NCBI GenBank assembly: GCA_029378245.1
Contig: JARKIF010000003.1
Coordinates: forward strand, 3,410,001-3,474,000
DNA from: Roridomyces roridus
Taxonomy: Eukaryota > Basidiomycota > Agaricomycetes > Agaricales > Mycenaceae
Length of the DNA stretch: 64,000 nt
Reading direction: 5' to 3'
Shown here: positions 1-11,153 of the stretch, one piece after another
Numbering within the stretch: position 1 is the first letter of the stretch
How the letters are laid out: each line of letters opens with the position of its first letter
Notes under the pieces: model-generated
Database searches by the model: none
What the model was told of the DNA's origin: nothing
What the model saw: only the letters and a program-made list of their open reading frames with translations
Program-made: the position numbers and the translations under genes

Positions 1-1
1 C

Positions 2-1002
2 ACTGGGTGCTCAACTGGTCTCGGACGCGAACTCTCCTTAGGCACGTCAGCCGATTGACGGCCATGCGGAGCGCTATCTCATCTCACCACACCGGCAGCC
101 GCTTTGTCCTCCGGTCTTCGTGTAATCGCCACCGCTCGTCGTCCACAGACCCTGAAGACCCTCGAAGAAGGAGGAGCGAAGACTCTGAAACTGGATGTGA
201 CATCTACTTCCCAAGACCTCGCAGTTTTTGCGGCCGAGGCGATTGCGCTATAGTACGTCTCAATCGCCTTTGGAATCGGCATGTCCAGATAACAACGCTC
301 CCAGTGGACAGGTAGACGTCCTCATCAACAACGCTGGGTACCTGCAGGGCGGTGCGGTCGAAGAAAATACGGACCAGGAGAATCGAGCTCAATTTGATAC
401 CAATTTCTTCGGGGTACGTCTGCGCCCGTCGATAGCCCTCCAATCACTCATGCTCCTCAATTCACAGGTTATCAACGTCACGAACGCCTTCCTCCCCCAC
501 TTCCGGTCCAGGAAATCCGGCACAATCGTCTCGCCGGTGCGGGCATCTACTGCGCCAGTAAAGCAGCGTTGGAGGCTATCTCGGATACATGGGCGCACGA
601 ATTAGCCCCATTGAATGTTCGTTCTACGTCGATTCTCGTACGTCGTCTCACCTCGCTGGCTTCTGGATGAATCTGAACTTGCTTTAGCTCGGTACTTTCC
701 GCACCACCGTCGCCGAGTCGGCCAACCTCAAGATCGCAGCAAAGAGGATAGACGGGTACGACGCTGGGCACGATTGGGTGGCGGAATTCAACTCGACCGC
801 GGGGAAGGAGCGTGGAGATACGAAGATTGCTGCGCGCAAGATCGTCGAGTTGACCTGCTCGGACTTTCAGAAGGCGCTTCCCATGCGCATCGCAATTGGG
901 GAGGACGCGTTGGAGTATCTCAGGGAATTCTATGCGAAAGGGTTGGAGAGCGCGGAAAAGTGGAGGGAGGTGAGTACTGGGACGGATGTGGTTGAACTAT
1001 AA
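2..1002 (+). pseudogene. Short-chain dehydrogenase/reductase, 5'-truncated and probably broken
   Basis: Pieces of an SDR (NAD(P)-dependent Rossmann-fold oxidoreductase) lie in order on the plus strand. The cofactor motif TGCSTGLG is at 2-25, followed by RVIATARRP and LKLDVTS. A 52-nt intron (253-304) joins to YGQVDVLINNAG, which carries the NNAG motif. A second intron (414-467) leads to INVTNAFLPHF. The catalytic stretch YCASKAALEA follows, then an intron at 638-687 and a tail ending at 1002. Two defects are visible. There is an in-frame TGA at 56-58 that I could not remove with an in-frame intron. The reading frame also shifts between about 525 and 540, just before YCASK, where the usual strand and Ser motif seem to be missing. 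The start codon lies outside the window. The family is secure; substrate is unknown. Assembly error is an alternative to pseudogenisation. Confidence 0.72.
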
Positions 1003-1256
1003 CCTTGCTCCTCGTGAAATTGATGTACTATATTGTGTATTCCGAATCCCTTACGAAGGACATCGGACATTCAAACCACGAAAAAGGAAAGACAACAGTC
1101 GCCTCGCACAAGTGTTGGTCCGGAGTCGAACAGGCGTCCAACGTCAAGCTTCTAGGGTCAACCAAGTTACGGGTCCCCTCACACCGACAGCATCAGCGCT
1201 CACATTTTTCTACGAGTAAATGAAACGCACGTATATGTACTCTGCCTGACAGAATA

Positions 1257-1510
1257 GAAAAAAGGATCGAACAACGTGGCCTTTTAGGCCCTGGCCCCGA
1301 GTCGAACGGATGAATTCCCACAAAGAGTGACACTGGATGAAGAAGTTTCATGGGGCACAGAATCGGAAATGGCGGACGTGGTTTGATCCTGCCCCGGAAT
1401 CGGATTCAAATCCTATTACAGGGATGTGAGTTCCCGTACAAAGGCCGTCCTTGCCACTTCAGACAAAAAAGAGGCCCAAGAGAACAGGTCCTGATCCCGA
1501 GTCGAACGGG
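1257..1510 (-). repeat. Two B-box-bearing tRNA-like (Pol III-type) relics
   Basis: Two minus-strand sequences with a tRNA T-arm/B-box look (plus-strand form CGAGTCGAACGG) sit at 1297-1309 and 1495-1510. An A-run on the plus strand (oligo-T on the minus strand) lies 25-40 nt downstream of each, at about 1257-1263 and 1465-1470. They belong to the family found at 13.5-25 kb and 61.6-62.9 kb. I see no credible gene in the surrounding 1003-2150 stretch. Confidence 0.45.
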
Positions 1511-2150
1511 TATTCTACGATGCCAACGCCAGGCGTTCCACAGCGAGAACTTAGAAGGGTATCGAGTCGTTCTCGCTCCACGCGCAAGAGCCGTCGACAA
1601 TATTAATGAAAGCGAGGACAACACCGACGGGAGGGTTTGTGTTGCGGACTTGCACGGTGCGTATCTGAGAATGAATATCCATTGGGAAATTTGGGAAACC
1701 TGAAGGTTGCAGATGTTAAAACTAGCACTGCGGTCAAACTGCGGTATTATCACCAAAAACATTGTACTCGAGTCGGAATTGTTCAGGACCTTCTGACCTC
1801 GAGTTCGCCCGGAGCAAGCCCGGAGTCAACCTTGGCGGTGACGCATGGCAGCCGATCAAGGAAGCGGTCGCAAACAAATCAACCACTCTCCCGACCATCA
1901 TGATGTCTGGATCGGAAGGTCTCTTTTCCAGCTCGACGAATCCACATACAGTCGATTCAAAAACAGTGGCTGGCTTCTGGTGCGCTTCACGTGCGCTTCT
2001 CCTTACCTGGTTTAACGGAGACTCTGCTCCACTCCGGTCGGTTTCCATCCGGTCATTCGAACTCCGCTGATCGACTCTCGATCGTCCTGTGTAGCAAATG
2101 ACTAATCCAAAAGCCGGTGAACGGGAAATTACCAAGCGGCGTGCCACCGA

Positions 2151-2158
2151 CATAAAAG
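2151..2158 (+). promoter_or_regulatory. TATA-like element upstream of the aldo-keto reductase
   Basis: CATAAAAG lies 29 nt before the ATG at 2187. The position is short for a transcript leader, but it is the only TATA-like run near this gene. Confidence 0.35.
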
Positions 2159-2186
2159 CCAAGCTATTTCCTCTCGATTCTCCAAT

Positions 2187-4239
2187 ATGTCGTTGTTCCC
2201 GCCTGCCCCGCAGCCGCCCAGCAAACTCGGCATTTACCGAACTCTGTCGCCCCTCGCGGGAATCCACGTCTCACCCATCCAGCTCGGCGCTGCGAGCATT
2301 GGGGATAAGTGGAATGGCGCGATGGGCGGGATGACCAAGGAGGCGAGCTTCGAATTTAGTGTTTTGCCGGCTACGGCTCGAAGCCCCAAGCCGGCCAAGC
2401 CGGGGTCCGGCTAAGCCGGGCCAAGCCAAGCCCAAGCCGGATGCACCCCCGGCTTCGGGCTCCGGCTTGAGTTTTCCCAAGCCGTAAGCCGGCGGCTAAG
2501 CCCCGGCTTACCAGTACCATTTTTGAGAGCCTATCGAGGAGCCTACCTATACTCAATCTAACACAAATCTAACATGAAAAATGCTCATTATCTGCCATTA
2601 TTAAAATTCAAGTTTGGTGGATGAGGAATCAAAAGTTGATGGCCAATCACGGGGACCATCACCTGTGATCTCGTGATCTTGCCCTCGGGAATTGCATTTG
2701 GAGTCTTCATTCTCACTTGGAACTTGGGAACTAGCAAATACATTGGTATGAACTGACAGATTAACCCCAAAGAAGATTGGATTCCTGACAAAACTCAAGT
2801 GCGTCGAAGCCGCCGGCTAAGCCCAAGCCGGGCCTAAGCCGGCCGGGGTGTCCGGCTCCGGCCCCGGCTTGGGGATTCTGAAAGCCGGAGCCGGCTCAAG
2901 CCAAGCCCAAGCCGGCGGCTTCAAGCCAAGCCGGAGCCGGGAAAACACTATTCGAATTGCTGGACGCGTACTTTGATAAAGGCGGTAATTTTATCGACAC
3001 GGCCAACAACTAGTGCGTCGATTCTTTCACTGATGTGGCACCGACTCTGATGCATTCATTCATTTGCAGCCAGGACGAGACGTCCGAGTTGTTCATTGGA
3101 GAGTGGGCGGAGAAGCGGGGCATCCGTGACCAGCTTGTCATTGCTACCAAGGTGCGTCCCTTTCCTTAAGTTCCTTGTCCCACTGACGCACCAGCAGTAC
3201 TCTTCCAACTACAAATCCGGCGACGACAGCATCTCCAAGAAAGTCACCTACGTCGGGAACAATGTCAAATCCATGTACCTCAGCGTCGAAGCCAGTCTCA
3301 AGAAACTCCGTACGACGTATATCGACATTTTCTACGTGCATTGGTGGGATTGGGATACGGGCGTGGAGGAGGTGATGAATGGGCTGCATAACCTCGTCGT
3401 GCAGGGAAAGGTGTTGTATCTGGTGCGTGACCCTTTCAACTCGAACAATGCTTGATTGCTGAGCGGCGCTCCAGGGTATCTCGGACACCCCAGCTTGGGT
3501 GGTCTCGCAAGCGAATCAGTACGCGCGTGATCACGGCAAGACGCCGTTCTCGATTTACCAGGGCGCGTGGAACGTCATGGACCGCACTTTCGAGCGCGAG
3601 ATTATCCCTATGGCTCGGGCTCATGGTGAGTCACCATCGCATGCGGCAGATCTAATAACTTACTGTGCTCAGGACTTGCGCTCGCGCCGTGGAACGTCGT
3701 CGCGGGTGGAAGGTTCCGCACCGATGCCGAGGAGGAGGAGCGTCGCACGACTGGGGAAAACGGGCGTCTGACTCGCGGTCCCCAGTGGGAGAGAAACGAG
3801 GACGAGAAAAAGATGTCCGCTGCGCTCGAGAAGGTCGCTGGCGAGGTGGGAACGAAGAGTATCACTGCGGGTGCGTCCTTTGCTCTCTTCGATGATCTTG
3901 TTGTTGAATAACTTCAGTCGCGATCGCCTACGTGATGCAGAAGGTGCCGTACTGCTTCCCTATCGTTGGTGGTCGCAAGGTCGATCAGCTCCTGTCGAAC
4001 CTCGAAGCCCTCAAAATTTCCTTGTCGGCAGAGCAGATGGCCTACCTCGAGAGCGTAAATCCATTAGACCTCGGGTTCCCTACCGCTTTGATCGTTGGTT
4101 TTCCTGAATCTTTGCGTCGTTGCGTATACTAACAGGTTTTTCGCAGGGAGATGGAACTACGCGCAATTTCATGCTCAAAGCGACGGCTCATTTTGAGAAG
4201 TCGTTATGGCTCGAGCCACTTCGGCCGGCTCAGCAATAG
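2187..4239 (+). pseudogene. Aldo-keto reductase (aryl-alcohol dehydrogenase type), exon split by a transposable element
   Basis: Without the inserted element (2357-2950) and one 8-bp duplication, the exons give an in-frame 382-residue protein: 2187-2356, 2959-3012, 3070-3151, 3198-3422, 3475-3625, 3673-3870, 3918-4093 and 4147-4239. It is an NAD(P)H-dependent (beta/alpha)8-barrel reductase of the fungal aryl-alcohol dehydrogenase type. The catalytic tetrad is visible as D70 and Y75 (NFIDTANNY), K102 (VIATK) and H150 (FYVHWWDWD). The C-terminal FPIVGGRK fits the cofactor-binding region. The last intron contains a good branch site (CTAAC). The element inserts in the codons for FELLD, so the present reading frame ends after 75 residues at 2414. 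No clean splice sites flank the element, so the allele looks null. All other exons and splice sites are intact, which points to a recent insertion. Confidence 0.88.
2357..2950. mobile_element. hAT-like non-autonomous element (594 bp) with 8-bp target duplication
   Basis: The ends are inverted repeats: TAGTGTTTTGCCGGCT on the left, and TAGTGTTTTCCCGGCT as the reverse complement of the right end. The host octamer TTCGAATT is duplicated exactly at 2349-2356 and 2951-2958. An 8-bp duplication with TAGTG/CAGTG ends is typical of hAT transposons. Both sub-terminal zones consist of the heptamer AAGCCGG and its complement in many orders; the middle (about 2520-2800) is unique AT-richer sequence. No transposase reading frame is present. 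Confidence 0.85.
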
Positions 4240-4399
4240 ATAGTCTGTTGCTAGTGCGTTCAAACTACGAAGAAATGTATAAACTTCTGCTGTAAGGACT
4301 TTTGTAACCAGTCAGATGACCCGTCCGCAGCCAGGGCCTTTTCTATCCTACTTTCGCCGCCTCAATCTCAACCTCTTCCCCGGTACACCTGCAACGATA

Positions 4400-5964
4400 T
4401 CAACGCCACCGTACGCTAGGAGGAAATGAAACTAACATATCTCTCCATACATCCACTCCCGCCCTCCCTTCAAGTTCTCGCCATCGCTGACGCACCCAAG
4501 CCCCGCCCTGCTCATCACCCAGCACTATATGCTGCAGTGATTCCGAAGCTGAAGAGAGATGCAGCCCGCTCATGATCCGGCGTTGGGCATGCATAGGAAA
4601 CGCCAAGCTGCGCGAGTTTGGCATCCATGATGCCTTGATGCGCAGCGTCATCAGGCTGGGCGGGAGGGCGAAGGGATGTAGGTTGGGTAGAATTTCCTAG
4701 CCAACGTCAAGCTCCAGTGAGAGAGAGAACAAGCGAGGAAACGCACGACGAAGGGCGACGAGTCGACGTCATCCACCGTCACCACGGGCAGGAGGCGCGC
4801 CATCCGTTGCTCCGGAGGCGTATCCACGGAGACGTGGTCTGGGTCCCACGCCAGGAGGACTAGCTGCAGTTCCTCTAGCTCCTGGAAGCGCTCGGCGATG
4901 ATGGCGGCAATTTCGTGGATGCGACCAACGTGCATTTCGGCTGAGAGTGTGCGCAGGGAAGGAGGGAGTGATTGAATGCTCGAGGATAGAGCGCCGCCAT
5001 GCATGTCATGTACGCCGAGGAGGGTGATAGACGTGAGTGGGCGTCCCAATGTGAAGGCTTCCGCGACGCTGTGCGGGCCTGTGAATGTCTGGAGGGAGGA
5101 CGCAGCAGATGGAGGGAGATGTGGGAGGGCATAAGTGAGGACCGACGCCCTTGTGATCGCCACTTCCGTCAGTGACGGGCATTCTTCCAAAAATTGGAAG
5201 AGCGTATCGACGATGACGTCGGACAGTGTTATAGTGAGACTGGAGAGTTGACTCGCGGTTCCTTGCCGCGTAAGGGTGCGTAGCAAGGCGTTGGCTTCGC
5301 TCGATCCGTCTATTGAGAGGGAGAGGAGCGTCTCTGGCGAGACGAGGCGGAGAGGCTGATTGGGTGCCGTAGTCTGGCTACTTCCGAAACTAGATACAGA
5401 CAAGTGGAAGGATCGGAGGGCAAGCAGTGGTCCCGTGCGTGCAAGCACGATGGAATCCCACAACGACAAGTCTGTGATCCGCGGCAAAGAGGCTAGCGTT
5501 TGGCGGAGTTGGTCGTCGATAGCCAGGCCGTGGATCGTCAAGCTGCGGAGATGATGATATGTGCTGAGAGTGGAGCAGAAGACGTTGATGGCGGCCGAGT
5601 ATGTCTGCGCGACCTGTGGGTACGGAGTGTGCCGCCCGCCCTTCTGCAATCTGAACGCCCACGAGCGCACACAAGCGACATGGCGGCTCGTGGCGAGTTG
5701 CTCAAGTCGGATGGTCGAGAGCCGTGCATGCTCAGCAATATCCCTTCTCTTTTGTACTCGGAAGCCCAGATCTCGGAAAAGCAGAGGCTGGCAGAGACCT
5801 TGAAAATGGCGACATACAGACGAAAGGGAGGCTAGATCGCAATGATCCAGGTGGTGGAAACATTGGAGCCAGATTTCGGCGGCGAGGTTGTCGGTGCGGG
5901 CCATTGGTGAGGGCAAGATGAGAGTTGGGTGAGAGTGTGAGTCATGGAGCCCGATGCATGCCAA
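4400..5964 (-). CDS. F-box/leucine-rich-repeat-like protein
   Basis: Two exons on the minus strand: 5964-4747 and 4696-4400. The 50-nt intron (4697-4746, GTGCGT...CTAG) joins SSPFV to EILPNLHPF in phase. The product has 504 residues from the first Met, or 484 from the second Met (MARTDN at 5904), which directly precedes the F-box and may be the true start. The F-box is AAEIWLQCFHHLDHCDLASL, followed by SVCRHFQGLCQPLLFRDL. The remaining 400 residues hold irregular leucine-rich segments of the kind seen in mushroom F-box proteins. F-box proteins usually recruit substrates to SCF ubiquitin ligases; the substrate here is unknown. Overlapping plus-strand reading frames have no protein-like features. 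Confidence 0.85.
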
Positions 5965-6114
5965 TGCGACGACTCCGAGTCCCGAGATCCGCCTTCCTGA
6001 GACAGAAGTGCCATCGTGAGAGAGCTTTCGGAAGACGCCCGGATTCTGAAGGGTCGAGAGAGGTCGAGAGCTGAATGACTCGAGATGAGATCAGGGAAAG
6101 AGCCACCTTTGTTT

Positions 6115-6141
6115 ACGATTCCTAACCCGTTTAGGAATCGT
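6115..6141. repeat. Perfect 11-bp-stem hairpin, first of two identical stems
   Basis: ACGATTCCTAA pairs with TTAGGAATCGT around a 5-nt loop (CCCGT). The same stem with a different 5-nt loop (GCAAG) occurs at 61595-61621, beside the tRNA-like array. Confidence 0.7.
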
Positions 6142-6924
6142 TCTCTTTATCCCCTTTCCGTTTCCCATCAGTCCATCAAACCATTGTCGCTCGTGACCTC
6201 TGCAAGTTCCGACTCGGTCCGGTTCCCTGCATTCGGATCTGCAATCCGATCGGACGCCGGGTTTGATTCCGATCTGTTCTGGGTTGTTAACTCTGAGCGG
6301 CATGTCCACGGCCACGGCATGCATTAGCACCGACTGCATTCAATCATGATCACGCGTGACGGGAGCAACCGGCTCAACTTCCGCTGTCAGTTCATATCAG
6401 CACCATCCCGCTGGCAGCTGTGCCTTATTCACTTGAGACTTGTATGATCTTCGGCTTGATTCGGCTGCCTCAGGCTCACCCCGGATCATTCCTCCTCCGC
6501 TCACGGCTTGCGTCGGCAATATTGTTGTGAATTTATGTGGGGATGTGCAGTACAAATTATTCTTCCTCTGATGTACATACAATGTCCACATAAAAGTAGG
6601 TGATTTTTGACATGCCGCCGGCGCCGCGTGGGTCGGCTGAGTACTCGTGAGCTTGTCAGCAAGTTTTGACCAGGGCCAGGATTTTAATAAAGCTGTAGGG
6701 CCGGCAAGCGGCAAGGCCTGCTACCGAAAGCGGCAATGCGTGAACATCGAGCCCGTTTTCTCGCAATGTTCTCATGGACAACAAGTTCCACCAAGACCGT
6801 ATAGTAATTCTTGTTCTCAGATTCAGGCTCAGGGAAAGAACGAAAACCACCACATTACATAAATTGTGGGTGAGGACAGGCGGCGCGTTGCATTCGTGTA
6901 CATCCACGACGTTGCAATGATTGC

Positions 6925-7098
6925 TCGTCCGTGCGCTGCTTCGCGCCGCACTCCCTCGCTCCTGCCCACCAAGAAGGCCTTGAGTTACAAAATGTGAGTT
7001 GAAAGCGAAGGAGAGAGGAGAGGAGGAAAATACAGCATCATTCATCGTCGCTCGTCCGTGCGCCGCTACGCGCCGCTACGCGCCGCACTCCCTCGCTC
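6925..7098. repeat. Direct repeat of a GC-rich motif
   Basis: TGCTCGTCCGTGCG..., ending in GCGCCGCACTCCCTCGCTCC, occurs at about 6925-6963 and again at 7047-7099. The second copy carries an extra tandem CGCTACGCGC. Function unknown. Confidence 0.55.
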
Positions 7099-8361
7099 CG
7101 CAGCCCTTTGCAAAACAAATGGTGTCCAATGTCCATTTCTGATTTTTCAAGTCAGAGAACATGGGACACCTATCATGTTGGTATGTGAAGTATCTCGGCG
7201 GCTGCAAGCGCGACCTGAGCTATTGAATCGTAGGCGTTCTGCGGAGTAACATGTAATGTTGTCGGTGGTCCCGTCATCCGGCTGATGTTCGGTCTTCAGC
7301 TGTGTCAGGCTCCTCCGGTGCTTCCCACAAGGGACCGCAGGAGCTCTTGATGATGAAATGGTGCACCCTCAGCCCAGGATAAGGAGCACGGGTAAGTAGA
7401 CCATAGCAGACTGATGATTGGTGAACGATGCAACAAGTTAGCCGTGGGTGTGGCCGCTGGCGTCGGTTGGGCGTCGGTGAAACTGCCAGTGGAGAGGGCG
7501 GGAATCCGGATAAGGGCAGCAAGGGCTTGTCAAGCCTGATTCATGTTCAATTAAATTGGTTGGTGCTCGACTCAGCTTTCAAATGTGGAGGCGCCCGCGA
7601 AGGCGGCGGTCGAGATTGGGTCGAGAGGCGGAAAGCAAGAGCAGACCCTTTGACAGGGGTTACTGTGACAGTCCTGGGATTTCCATCGGCAAAGAACCCG
7701 ACATCTGTGCATGACATTTGCACAGATGTTGAAAGATCTGTCGGATACGACTGCTCCCGGAAGTTGAGGTCATCACTATTGGGTTGGGGGCGCGGCAATC
7801 ATCGGCTTCACGCCAACTTCACGCAGCATTTGGCTGGATGCATCAGTGCTGACGCGAAAACTACTTACAAAAACGTGATGGCCCGCAAAAACCAAAAATT
7901 AGGGCGCCCTATAGAAATGGGTATGGGCAATCACAGCCAGTCACATCATTCACTTACTAAGCACATCAAGGCCCGAATCCTTTGTCTGTCTTCTACATCC
8001 CCTGAATAGCCGCGGAGACATCCTAGAATACAAATCCAGTGGAAAATACTTCTACTAGACCCAGTTGCAGAATAAAATTCAAAATTGAGAATGAAGTCTG
8101 CTGGAAAATAGGTACTTGGCTACTGTTCAAGCTGCCGGGAATGGGTATACAAGGGTTCATACCTCTTGCTGAAGCTCTCTTGACACACCCTGAGTGAACT
8201 TTGTCTCATACAACCCTTCCAGGATGTTCTCTGAAGGGCAGCAGAGCGGTGTGACAATGTGTGACATGGACATCACACAGCGAAAGGTCCTGCAGTCTAT
8301 AGCACCCTGGGTCATACTTGATGCCGAAACTCGGGCGGTGTTCAACATTAGGATGAGATCC

Positions 8362-8471
8362 ATTTGTAACTGTCGAGAAAAATCTTTGAATTTTGACTTC
8401 CATTTGGTATTTTAATTCTGTATCTCGCACTCAGAGGTGATTTTTCGGAAAGTCTCTCGACAGTTACAAAT
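8362..8471. repeat. 110-bp element with 17-bp inverted ends
   Basis: ATTTGTAACTGTCGAGA at 8362-8378 is mirrored by TCTCGACAGTTACAAAT at 8455-8471, with about 76 nt between. It could be a tiny MITE or an RNA hairpin. No target duplication was evident. Confidence 0.5.
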
Positions 8472-8749
8472 AAAATGCAATTCTGAAACCAAGTCTCCGC
8501 TGAAGCTAATGGCCATTTGTGTCCGTTGAGGCTACAGTTGTAGACCGAAACTTAAAGCTTTGATTTGGCTGTAGTTCCAAAAGCGGAAGTCCCATCAGAT
8601 CACTCGCTAGTGGCAGGCGCTGCCCATACCCAATAGAAACCTGTACCTAACGGTATCAGGAATAAGCTTATAATGTCAGTCCGCAGGCTTGCGGCTTGCC
8701 CGGGGTCCGGGGATCAATTTGGAGTCTAACATGATAATGTGCAAAAAGT

Positions 8750-8791
8750 GGAATCGTACCTGCCATGCACAGCAATGGCCTCAAAGCCAGG
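8750..8791 (+). repeat. Helitron-type 3' terminus, solitary copy
   Basis: A 42-nt sequence containing a hairpin (CCATGC...AGCAATGG) and ending 12 nt later in CAGG, followed by T. The same sequence ends the Helitron region at 60161-60204 and appears inverted at 60941-60985. Flanks differ at the three places right after CAGG. Confidence 0.55.
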
Positions 8792-9229
8792 TTGTTGTTT
8801 CTTTATTTGGGAGTATTGATCCGAGGAGGCGAGGATCAATACGTTTCTTGTGACAGAGGAGTGCGGGTGTCAGGTGGTCTGCTCCTTGCACCGAACCATC
8901 ATCACCACCCGCATATCCGACCTATCGTCTCCCATCGACCTCATCGACTCAGCTTTGACACAATATAATGCTGTTGTTTCGTTCCGTTCTTCCCTTGATC
9001 TGAGCCTGAAACTGAGAACAAGATGGCAAGCTCCTTGTGTCTCCCCATCAACTCCCCAGATCGCTCTCGCTGTGCATTTCCTCCTTGAAGTTCCAAATGG
9101 AACTTGATTCCCGCCCACATCTCTTCCCCACGTTTGGCATGTCTATAATGGTATCATCAGGGGCAATGCCACAGCCTCCCAGCGCCTCTTCATCCCCACC
9201 ACATCCTTCGCTGTGCCTCACTCCTGACG

Positions 9230-11131
9230 ATGGCCGAGGTGGCCTTAGGGCTCGTTGGCGCTGCTGCAACCGTCGGCGCAGCAGCAGTTACCGCAGGCAG
9301 CGGCTTCTCAGCGCGGCACGAAAGTGTTCATCGCCAGGAGATCGTAGACACCGAGCGCACGACAGAAGCCTTCCGAGAAAACATTGGCCAAGGAGGGGAA
9401 GAAATCACGATGAGTGAGGAGAGACAATTCTGGAGTACCCGTGACAAGTGAGCGCCTAGATTCTATCTCACTTCAGAAGACACCAAGCTGAGCCCCATAC
9501 TTACAAGGCTGATTCAAGGCCAGGATGAATATCTTGCGAGCATCGAGAGATACAAAGAAGTTTCCTGGTTAAACCCTTTCCAGAAACTGAAGAGGAAACA
9601 CGAGGTTCGAAGGTGGAAACGGCAAGTCCGTCAGTTAAATAATTCTCTCAGACGTATCAATGAGGCAAGCTTCCTTGTTCTCTTGCGCAAGCATGTACGA
9701 TAACGCTTTCAGTCTGCGGTCTCTGGCTCGGAAACATCCTCAATGACCGCATCTTCCGGCTCTCCACCAGGGTCCAATTTGGCCCGGGACAGGATATCCG
9801 ACTGGGCAAACGATATCCGTGACTCAGGAACTATGGCGACTGAAATCCCGCGCATCATCGAGATGTTCCGAGACAATGATGCTGAAGTTCACGATTCTGC
9901 CCTGGGTGTCTTCGCAAAACTGGCTGAAGAGCGTAGGCGATATTGCTGTGGCTTGGCCATTCCAATCTGACAAGTAGCATTAGCCTCCCACCATATTTCC
10001 ATGCAGCCGGGCATTCCGGCTGTCATTGATCTTCTCGATGACGAATCCGTTCAAGGGTCTGCGCTGGAAACATTCAAAGTGCTCCTCGAACATGGTAAGT
10101 ACGCGATACCTTTCAACGAACCACTGTATTCTGATGTTATCCCAGCTATTTTCCGAGAGGCCATGTTGCCGGGAGTTCCTCGTATCCTCCGATTCCTGAA
10201 AGACGGATACTCAAAGTGGAGATTCCCGGCTGCCCGAGTATTCCAGGCGCTGGCGCGATATCGTAGGTCATCGATAATAGCTCATCTCTACATTGTCGCT
10301 CCATGCACTGACTTCGAGAAGCCGTGTTCCAGGTCCCTGTGATGACCGCAATCCCCGATATACTTCGGATGTTGGCCCTTGAAAGCGATACGTGTTGTAT
10401 TTTGATATTCAGAGATTTATTGGAAAACCAACGTCAGTGAATTTATGTAAATTTTACCTTCTCGAGTGTTTGATCCCTTATTCTTCTTGCAGCAATATTT
10501 CACGAGGCTTTGAAACCCGGGGTGCCTTCGATCGTCAGAATAGTCCAATTTGAACACAATGCCAACGATGATTTCTTCATGGTTTTCCGTGAGCTTGCAT
10601 CCACAAGTGAGCTATTTCTGCAAAAGCGATGTCGCCCCTGCTGAGCCTCTTTTCTCACTGCAGGTGCTTTCCTGGATCCAATGGCCACCGAGATCCCGAA
10701 TATTTCCCAAATGCTCCATAATCACCATTATAGGGTCCGGTTTTCCGCTCTTCGCGTTTTGAATGATTTGGCTGAGTCCGGTGAGCGCTTAAAGGCTAGG
10801 GACTTCAAGTTACTCACTCAGTTGGTGCAGAACTCTGTCATGGCGCCATAACACCACTAATTCCGCGTATAGTCGAGATGAGCAGAGACCTAAACTTCGC
10901 CGATATCCGGTTGGTTGCGGGTGAGCTGTTGGAAAAGCACAGGGAGAAAGGTGCGAGGAACGTGCACTGAGTCTCTGTGTCCATGAATCTAACTGTACAC
11001 TCTACTTGAAAACAGCGATGCTGCTAGCATCTGCGGGTATTTGTAAGCGAAACCGGTATCGCGTGGATACGGAAGACGGATCAAGTCCGAGTCAGAGGAG
11101 AGTGCGATGTGAAGCGGTTGGTGTTGCGTAG
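9230..11131 (+). CDS. HEAT/armadillo-like repeat protein, one repeat per exon
   Basis: Ten exons give an in-frame 469-residue protein: 9230-9447, 9508-9664, 9713-9932, 9984-10094, 10146-10262, 10322-10432, 10493-10606, 10664-10780, 10822-10950 and 11016-11131. The N-terminus is Ala/Gly-rich and hydrophobic (ALGLVGAAATVGAAAV), then a basic region (QKLKRKHEVRRWKRQVRQL). From exon 3 on, a repeat of about 37-43 residues recurs with the pattern (I/A)FxEAxxPGxPxIxxxL followed by a second helix ending in LLExx. Examples are FREAMLPGVPRILRFL, FHEALKPGVPSIVRIV and DPMATEIPNISQML. Exons 4-9 (111-129 nt) begin and end in phase 1, so each exon is one exchangeable repeat. The second intron uses a GC donor (GCAAGC). 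Such alpha-solenoids bind proteins; partners are unknown. An alternative stop at 10968 by reading through the last intron is possible. Confidence 0.78.
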
Positions 11132-11153
11132 TTGCAACACGAGAAAGCAAGAG

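Larger units (their letters stand above)
5965..9229. other. 3.2-kb gene-free stretch with small repeats
   Basis: No reading frame here resembles a known protein; the longest (7428-8009, plus) has no domain or splice support. The stretch holds an 11-bp-stem palindrome at 6115, a duplicated GC-rich motif near 6.9-7.1 kb, a hairpin element at 8362-8471 and a Helitron-type 3' end at 8750-8791. The part after 8792 is probably the leader region of the HEAT-repeat gene. Confidence 0.5.

Noticed and set aside
7428..8009. Long plus-strand frame of 193 codons
   Set aside because: No motif, no splice support, basic/low-quality composition; lies among repeats.
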